From Gentiana macrophylla (Eukaryota > Streptophyta > Magnoliopsida > Gentianales > Gentianaceae): a DNA stretch of 64,000 nucleotides. The notes under the pieces are model-generated. The model was not told where the DNA came from and did not search any database. It saw only the letters and a list, made by a program, of their open reading frames with translations. Both the position numbers and the translations under genes were made by a program. The stretch is from the NCBI GenBank assembly GCA_026214975.1, contig CM047810.1, positions 40,878,113-40,942,112 of the forward strand, given 5' to 3'. This document shows, piece by piece, positions 56,282-64,000 of this stretch; the stretch's first letter is position 1, and every line of letters starts with the position of its first letter.

Positions 56282-58184
56282 TGTTGAATGTCCTAAACCC
56301 AATCGGGTTGGACCGGATCCGACCGGGTCTGATCATTTCTACTATTTCTTTATGTTTATACATATATTAAATGGCTATTCTGTTGTCATATATGTTCTTT
56401 TAAAGAACCAATTATGAATTGTTATATGATAACGTCCTTAGTATTAAACTGTGGTAAAGAAACCATGATAGGCAATTATGGTTGATGAGATCTCTAATCA
56501 CTTTAATAAGTTTGATACCTAAAATGTCTCAAGGCTGATGTACTAGTAAACAGGGCATTGATAGTATGAACAGGCTAGCACGTATTAGATGTCTTCTGTC
56601 TATAAGGGCAGGGATAGATCTTGTCTATCGAAGTGTAGAGACACTTGGACTGTACGTAGACGTGTATTAGAGAATGCGTACGTTAGACTGACCCACTTAC
56701 ACTGTTAAGTTTCAAACTATGTGGCGGTTGTGTAATTATCCTTAGGACCGGAGTCTACATGGCATCACGGTGTGGATTGTCATGCTTTGACACTATTGAG
56801 GTTTCCCCTAGCCACGGGGCGATCATGCGGTAGTGATTGAGTGTGATACTGAAGCATGCGGAGTATACATGTTTGGTCGTTTGGGAATCGCGTACCCTAT
56901 CAGCAGGGGTGAATATCTGAAAGGGCCTTCTTATAAGGAATGTCTTACTCTCGTGAATCTTTGCAAAGTGGAAGTAAATGAGTTACTTCGAGAGAGCATG
57001 TTATCCAGATTATAAGATACGGTCGTTAATATTTGACACTCGACGTACGACGGTATGGATATTATTACAGCGACGGGATTGTAAGTTACACGGTAACTGT
57101 TTCACATGAAATGTAGTAGTCATTGCATTTGACTCTTCCTATATTGGAGGTCACGGTGTGTTGCTAGACTCTATCCCGTGATCGTTAGGTATGAAGGGCA
57201 TTTTCGTAATTTGCACTTTGTGCCTACGGCCAACATATTCGGAAGCCTATTGGATCACACACATATGAACATCTAGCCGGATTAAAATGTGGCTATAGAT
57301 GATAACCAAATAAGAAAAGTTTATCTCACGACTATAAAGGTTATAGTGGTAAGTTAATATGGTGGTATTTATTTATTATGAATAAATATAATACAAGATA
57401 TTAATTATGTTGATTAATTAAATATATATGTTATATAAATGTGGCAGAAAATGAGTGTGTGTATGACACACTTAAATATTGGCTAACTGGATTGATCAAG
57501 TTGATTAAATATATGTGTATTACTATATATACATGTGACGCCATATTTTGGTGTATTAAGATACACTTGGATTGTGCAATTTAATTAATAAGATTACCAT
57601 AATATTAATATTAGATATTAATTGATTTTGGAAAAATAGATTTTATGGTAATAAGTTAAATATAGTCAATATAAGATATTGATAATATATTAGAAATATT
57701 TAATATAAGATATTGAATATTAATGAGATAAATCAATCTACGAGATTTTCCTTATTTTATTGGGAAAATGTTTTCTTCTCCTCCACACTCTTGGGGCGCC
57801 ACCTCCTCTATATAAAGGAAGTGGGTGTCAAGCTCTTTGGTACATCACAATTGCAAGAGCTTATAGTTCTTGTGTAAAATAGAGAGCATCCTATAGAGAG
57901 CTTGAGAGAGAGGAAAAAGGCCGGTCTAGCAACCGGAGTTTTCCAATAGCAATCCATGATGGGATTCCGGCATGGTGTTCGTGTGGATCACTGGTAGAGG
58001 CCGAACACTTGGGCGGCTCTATGCAGAACTACTCTCTTTAGACGGTCAAAGCGTCGATCTTTTAGATCAACCAAGGTAACCACCGTCTATTAGCTTAATT
58101 GTTTATTGCTTAAGCGAAGTCGATCTTGGGTCGATAGGAAATAAATTTTAAATTCCACTGCGTTCCCGCGTAGATTTCCTAACA
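56282..58184 (+). mobile_element. 5' LTR of the large copia element
   Basis: 1,903 bp, TGTTGAATGT...GATTTCCTAACA, with TATATAAA at 57809-57816 and a CT-rich region after it. U3 is AT-rich with many TTAATTA/ATATTAA words. The ORF at 56833-57015 is not persuasive as a gene. Confidence 0.88.
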
Positions 58185-58185
58185 G

Positions 58186-58197
58186 TGGTATCAAAGC
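58186..58197 (+). other. Primer binding site, tRNA-iMet type
   Basis: TGGTATCAAAGC lies one base after the LTR end. Confidence 0.9.
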
Positions 58198-58338
58198 GAG
58201 TTTCGAGCTTAAGCAATAAGCATGTTATTTTGCGTAGTTAATTTTATCGTTTAAATCACGTAATTAAAAGATGAAATATTTTTTATTCGCAAAACGATAC
58301 ACGAAAAGAAAAAAAGAAAAAACGAGATCTTGTGGTGC

Positions 58339-58400
58339 TCGGCCGACTGGCGGCGGCTGGTCGGCGGCGGCGGCGGCTGGGCAACCTGCTACCGGCGTCG
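58339..58400. repeat. GC-rich (CGG)n patch in the leader
   Basis: GGCGGCGGCTGG-type repeats in an otherwise AT-rich leader, ending GTTGACCGGTCAA. Confidence 0.85.
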
Positions 58401-58569
58401 GTTGACCGGTCAATGCAGACAGATCTCCAAATTTTTGTTTTGCGTATTTTGTGTTTCAATATGGTTCATAGTTGTGATTGATAATTCCTCCTTTGTTTAG
58501 TTGTGTCATGTGGCTAACCAATGGTTCAAATAGTTTGGGTCATTGGGATGCACATGACATTAAAATAAT

Positions 58570-58820
58570 AATGGTCTTTCCAAACTTTGTTTGGAATAGG
58601 CCTAGGCCCTTTCCAAATATTTGATTTGGGAAAAAGCTTAGGCCTAGGCCACTTCTAAAATTTTGATTTTGAAAAGTGGCCAGGCATATTAACCAAAATA
58701 TTGGCATTTCCAAATTTTGTTTGGTATAGGCCCAGACACTTTTCAAAATATTTGATTTTGAAAAAGACCTCGGTCATTTTCAAAATTTTGATTTTGGAAA
58801 GGGCCAAGGAGATGCCTTTT
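58570..58820. repeat. Degenerate array of ~35-40-bp units
   Basis: About six imperfect units of the form TTTCCAAAnTTTTGnTTTGG followed by an AGGCCnAGGCC-like segment, at about 58575, 58610, 58645, 58707, 58740 and 58776. Non-coding. Confidence 0.7.
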
Positions 58821-60690
58821 GGTTTAGGAAACCAAATGCAACCTTTTTATTAGGAATCTAAAGGAAAGAAACAAAAGAGACTTAATTTTAATTTTGATTT
58901 ATTTTTAGAATAGTTCTAATTAATTGAAATTATAATTAAAATCGTTTAAAATTAATCGTTAATTTTATTTCGATTGAAATCATTTAATTAATTAAATGTT
59001 AATTAGTTTATTGATTGGACAAAATTATTTAATATATTAAATGTTAATTGATTAGTTAAGACGAAAGTAGTTAAATTTTAATTTTATCTTTTTCATGAGA
59101 TGTTATTGTATGAATTAGATATAGTAGATATAATATGATTATATGGACCCCGATTGATCATGGACTCGACCGATAGGATATATGTGATTGATTTAATTTT
59201 CTGTTGGTTTAAAAATTGTCCTAGGCCGTTATGAAGAACGTGAACTAGTTTATTTTCTGTATTTATCCCATTCCCGTTAGCTCCCCCCATGTGCGGCGGG
59301 TGTATTTATTTTATTAGATAGAATTAAATGTAACAAGAATGGAGCAGAAGATGAAGACCAAAGAAAGACGAAAATAAAGATCCCATTGGAGAATGGAGCA
59401 TTAAAAATCCTATTGGCGGTTGCAGCTACCTTTAGATTGCGACCCGCGGTTTCATCAGTTTATATCCGAAACCGCATCTAGGAAAAATCCATGATCATAC
59501 AGGTTACTTTACACATTTATTTATTTTGTGCTTGTATTTATTTTATATGATACGATAGATGCAAGACTAGGCACGATCTAGATGAATGTGTAGGATATAT
59601 GTCTATAGAGATAGAAATACTTGATGAGACCATAATTAAAATTAATTAAGTGAATTAATTTATATAAATACTTCCACTTCAAAAGAATCAAGTTGAAATT
59701 GCCTCCTCATATTATAATGACGGTGAAGAGCCCTTATTCGGATCCAACTCATCAGCCAAAGCAGGGGGTTGACCTACCTCGGGTATATCATCATTATCGA
59801 GATATGATCATATGAGATCTCACGAATATTGGGGTTATGACTTGACTAAGAATTCTCTCGGCCACCATCCAAAGCGGGGTTGTTTGGATTTTAGAGGCAA
59901 TGGTTTGACTACTTCATAAGATGAAAATTGTCAAAGAGTTGACTAGTCAAACAATAAGAGTCGTATAAGATACGATTGACAAAGAGTTGTCTACCTATTA
60001 GACTATTTTCGGCCCACCAGCCAAAGCGGGGGTCGCGGTAGCTTAGTGGGATCTTGTCCACTAAAGAAATTAATAATTCTTGAAAGTCAATTGGGAGTAG
60101 TTGACTAGTGGGAGCAAAATCATAAACCAAAAGACCATTTTTTATTTTGCGTGTATAAACAACAACACTCTTTTATTTTCATTTTTATGTTGTAGTTTTA
60201 GCAAAATTTTATATTTATGTTTTATTCTCGATTAGTAAAACCAAATTATGATTGTTACCATTTGAGAAACATTCTCAAATATGGTTAAGTAATTTTAATC
60301 CTTTTAAAATAAGCAATGACACGAGCAATCCCGTTATAGTAGTTAGAGACAAGGAGACTACATATTTGATGCAACACTCTAAGGCTTTAATTATTAATGA
60401 AAGCGGAAGCTCATGATATGATTGAATCATTTGAAATAAGTTTCAACGAATTAATCATATATTGGATACGATCCAAGATGATCATTCAGTCATACGATGA
60501 TAATTAATTCAAACGTTGGATAAGAATGACCACATCTAATTTTGGAAAGGTTGTTTTCAAAATTGTAAGATTTAAGTATCGACTTAATTCTATCATTGTT
60601 TAAAGATTAATAAAATAATCAAAGTTTTGAATACGATTCAAATGGTTAAATAAACTATTTAATAAACTTTAGATTTTCTTTATGAAAGTA
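58821..60690 (+). other. Long non-coding leader with three AAAGCGGGG-type motifs
   Basis: No gag is readable. Related motifs CAGCCAAAGCAGGGG (59754), CATCCAAAGCGGGG (59869) and CAGCCAAAGCGGGG (60021) recur at intervals of about 115 and 150 bp, two of them with a nearby TCGGCC. GTTGACTAGT-type words also recur (59939, 60099). Confidence 0.6.
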
Positions 60691-63600
60691 AAATAAAAAC
60701 ATGGCTCATGTGATCTTTCCTAAGTCTTATGAAGACTACAATAAGAAACATTTTTCAAGTGCATAAATGATTGAAAATGAAAGTTAGGGCATATGCTTAA
60801 ATAGAGAACTTATTGAAGTTTCTATTCTAGGCAAGTGAGTTGAGATAAATCTATCTAAGTTCAAGTCAACTCTTAGATATATGATATCTTGCGAGTGTGA
60901 TTAAATTAGAAAGATTAAATACAGATATGGAAGGTGAAGCAAAAGTTGTAACACTTACCACATTCTGGATCTAGTAAACTGATAATGGAACAAAATAAAT
61001 GTTATTATGTTCCGGTTCTTATGAAGAACATACTTTCAGTTATTTGTTAGGATTTAGTAGACATATTCAATTGTAAAGAATAAATGTTATTCCGATAAAG
61101 TTGGAAGGTCACTGAATCTAACATACTAGATTGATGTCACTATATAGTTGGTATATGTGATGAAATCTCAACTAAATATTTGTATGGTTGTTATCCTTGA
61201 TATTGGTGGTCGTTCTAGACATAGTCTCTATGGAAGGGAATCGTGTGATCAGATGTCATTCTGATGACATCTAAACCATGTGATTATGAATCATGTGGGT
61301 GATACGTATCTTATCTAAAGATGACTAAAATACCCTTTTATGAAAAGGTTATAAAATCTAGAAAAATTGTCTAAAGCCTAAACATACCGATGTTTGTTGG
61401 CTTATGAAAATTAATGCCACAAATAATTGTTTGTTAATCTCTATGACTATTATTAGAAATAGTTGAATGTACTTATTGAAGTACAACTATTCGGAAAGCC
61501 CAAAAAGTTCGAGCTAGTACGAATATGAGATTGATGAGCTACATAGGAATTAATCTTCAATTGGATTGAAGAAATTAATACCTGAAGGGTGTTTCAGAAG
61601 TCGTCTGAAAAGGAATAAGATTCTTCCCTTGAAGAATAGCATCTTTGGGAAACGCAATTAGATTGTGTTTCCAAAATGGAAACAACACTTTATATGATAA
61701 AGGTGTGACGCAAGCCATGCAAAGTATCCCTTACCCGTTTCGGGATAGTGCCCTTATACTTAACCGAGTTCCAAAGAATAAAGGTTGAATAAATTCCATA
61801 TTAGATATGGAAGGGGATAATGTCGAATCTATCTTAACCGATGATTTGAAGTTTTCATAGGCAAAGTCAGAAAGGCTTGGAGCCTGGTACGACATATGCA
61901 ACTTTGTGGAATATCTTATCAAGTACACTAGTTATTATTTACTCGTCCGCGGAGCAAAAGGTGTTTGTCTCCAAACACGCTGTCTTTTAGAGGAAGTGTT
62001 TCTTCCAAAAGAAATAGTGGGAGTAAATTAGATCTCAAAAGAGTTTGAGAACCACAAAGATATATTCAACCAAAGGAACGTGAGCAGACGCCTTGATAGA
62101 GATGAGGTGTAGAACAACGCTCAAGTGCACACAAAGTTCTCAGAAGTCTGTGGATAACCTCAAGCACCGAAAGGTCTTTGGTATGTTCATCTTGAAGAAT
62201 GAATATCTCACGACTTATGAAAGAATGTTTGAATGGCAAGATTGAGAGATATGGCCAAGAGCCATAATATCTGAATTAGATTCCATCAGTGAAAACCAGG
62301 TTGTGAACCTAGTCCGTCTTACCTAGAGGGAATGTCCTTGAAAGGATGACATGGATAGTAATATGATTACCATAAGGCTATAGTGACGGCTGAAGGGTAC
62401 GGGGTGTAAACCTTGTAATTATCTTTATGCCGACAACTGAGCCCAGTTCTATTCAGACTATGCTTGTTATAACTTCATATCATGGCTATATGATAGTGTT
62501 GAAGACGTTGGGCAGACAGCTCGATGTTCATAGACGATAACATGATATGTGAGCCCATGAGATCCATTTATGGACTCAAACAAGTTTCTCTAGACGATTT
62601 CTTTGTTTGATAATCAAAGGAGTTTGATTTAGTCAAAAGAAGAATATGTCCAATGTGCAAGATGGATAGTGGGAGTGTGTTACAATTTTTGAGTAAGGTA
62701 TTAGATATCTCTCTCAGGAATAATCACCCCATGTCACAGTCAATTAATGTTTGGTAGTTCAAGGTCTTTGCGAAAGCACTTGGATTGGCAGTTCTTATAT
62801 TTGGAAGTAAGAATCTATAGTGATAGATTTAACTGCTGTTAGATTATAGCTTACCCATATAGATGTGATGCTAAAAGAGTTTAGCATAGGTCGCGACGGG
62901 GATACTGCTAGCCAGTGTTCTCAAGATCTATCTATGTTAGGACGTTAGTCCTAAAGATAAGGTGAAAGATGATACTTATGGAAGGTTCCCTTTGCTACTG
63001 CAATAAGATCCATAATAAGAGTTATGACAGATGTTCATACTTCATGAAAAGTCATGAGCAAGTATGAAAGTAGATCTGGTGAATGTCCAGAATATCCTTA
63101 AACAAGTTAAGGAAGAGTTCCTAGTTTATTGAAACTTGGAATTAAATAAACGTAGATATACAGACGTATATCCTGAGTCTTATGAAGGTGAGTGAGAGCT
63201 ACTGTCTGGGTTTGCAATCACTTTGATTAAGTGATACAGTGAGCTGGAAATGTTCTTAACTATGGGTCACTGTAAATTCTACAACCTAGCCAAAACACAG
63301 GAGTGCCTTAGAGAGGCTAGCCGAGGAAAGATACATGGATCTAGATGGTTCATTCCTGAACCTTATACGGTTCTTCCACCTTTTATATATAGTTGATATA
63401 GTAAGTGGATTCATTGCTTGAAGCAAGGACCAGGGTCTCTTCAAAGATTCGTGTGTGTGTTGAGGCGGTTCCTTTGACTTGATCTTATGGAGTGTGATAT
63501 GAAGATAGTCCGAGCCCCCACGGATAGCGATCCGTTCATGGCTAGGGCTAGTTGCGAGTATTGCATGAGATTCTTGTGTTTCAACTTGGTCTTATGTGTG
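60691..63600 (+). pseudogene. Highly decayed copia gag-pol
   Basis: Only islands of copia similarity remain, in changing frames with many stops. These are a protease-to-pre-integrase piece CYYVPVLMKNILSV (about 61000-61041), an integrase C-terminal FSSKHAVFLEE-like stretch (about 61950-62005) and acidic linker remnants after 62030. No intact zinc knuckle, protease triad, DDE or YVDD box could be read. The 3' end has a purine tract (AAGTGGGAGAT, 63613-63623) before the 3' LTR. It cannot encode its own transposition proteins. Confidence 0.6.
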
Positions 63601-63623
63601 CGAGTGATTGGTAAGTGGGAGAT

Positions 63624-64000
63624 TGTTGGAATAGTGTCCTAAACCCAATCGGGTTGGACCGGATCCGACCGGGCCTGATCATTTCTACTATTTCTTTATG
63701 TTTATACATATATTAAATGGCTATTCTGTTGTCATATATATGTTCTTTTAAAGAACCAATTATGAATTGTTATATGATAACGTCCTTAGTATTAAAATGT
63801 GATAGAGAAACCATGATAGGCGATTATGGTTGATGAGATCTCTAATCACTTTAATAAGTTTGATACCTAAAATGTCTCTAGGCTGATGTAGTATTAAACA
63901 GGGCATTGATAGTATGAACAGGCTAGCACTTATTAGATGTCTTCTGTCTTTAAGGGCAGGGATAGATCTCGTCTATCGAAGTGTAAAGACACTTGGACTG
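63624..64000 (+). mobile_element. 3' LTR (start) of the large copia element
   Basis: TGTTGGAATAGTGTCC... matches the 5' LTR from its first bases. It is cut by the window end after 377 bp. Confidence 0.92.

Larger units (their letters stand above)
56282..64000 (+). mobile_element. Large copia element with similar LTRs and a decayed interior, runs off the window
   Basis: 5' LTR 56282-58184, PBS 58186-58197, interior to 63623 and the start of the 3' LTR (63624-64000). Over the comparable ~375 bp the LTRs are about 95% identical, whereas the interior retains only scattered pol motifs. Left flank is AAAAG (56277-56281). The right flank lies beyond the window. Confidence 0.88.

Noticed and set aside
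1..64000. Endogenous pararetrovirus or other integrated plant virus
   Set aside because: All RT/integrase motifs recognised are Ty1/copia or Ty3/gypsy. No movement-protein or coat-protein signature was seen.
1..64000. tRNA, rRNA or snRNA genes
   Set aside because: Only primer binding sites complementary to tRNA ends were found. No full cloverleaf or rRNA stretch was recognised by eye, and a tRNAscan-type search was not possible.

Overview
This window is nuclear DNA of a plant, probably a eudicot and perhaps an asterid (the narrower placement is weak). The evidence is the dominance of plant-type Ty1/copia and Ty3/gypsy retrotransposons, hAT-like and Stowaway MITEs, tRNA-iMet and tRNA-Asp primer binding sites, long AT and GT microsatellites, and one spliced plant-type gene. 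It is a nested transposon landscape. Almost every coding stretch is a decayed retrotransposon polyprotein, and only one host gene (38921-39886, minus, two exons) is well supported.

Layout. 1-6391: minus-strand remains of Athila/Tat-type gypsy sequence (an ORF fragment resembling the putative plant transposon protein domain, a retropepsin, a tRNA-Asp PBS, one complete LTR-like unit and a second partial one), with several arrays of a palindrome at a strict 22-bp spacing. 6392-11274: 3' end of a Sirevirus-like copia element with a large third ORF and its 3' LTR. 11275-13885: 3' end of another gypsy element. 13910-18796: two copia fragments joined tail to tail, the right one carrying two nested MITEs in gag. 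18846-19889: a solo copia LTR containing a solo gypsy LTR. 19890-24302: non-coding DNA, a hAT-like element and pieces of gypsy and copia elements. 24303-28697: 3' end of a second Sirevirus-like element with an acidic, coiled-coil third ORF. 29336-32756: a copia derivative whose two 549-bp LTRs face opposite ways, yet the whole unit is flanked by a perfect 5-bp duplication. 33455-38515: a full-length plus-strand copia element (TSD TTTAA). 38921-39886: the host gene, with microsatellites, a Stowaway MITE and a duplicated segment upstream. 41320-46923: a complete, fairly young minus-strand copia element (TSD GTTTA) lacking gag. 48060-50850: 5' end of a third Sirevirus-like element. 50850-56281: a chromovirus LTR piece, a copia 3' half, a MITE and the 5' end of a gypsy element. 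56282-64000: a large copia element with similar LTRs but a badly decayed interior, running off the window.

The elements do not form a pathway. Together they record successive insertions, several dated relative to one another by nesting and LTR divergence. The items most worth follow-up are the inverted-LTR copia unit (29331-32761), the 22-bp-phased palindromes (522-6103), the third ORF with its own promoter-like upstream (6531-9701), and the duplicated segment upstream of the host gene. Coordinates of decayed domains are approximate. Family assignments come from motif recognition, not from database searches.
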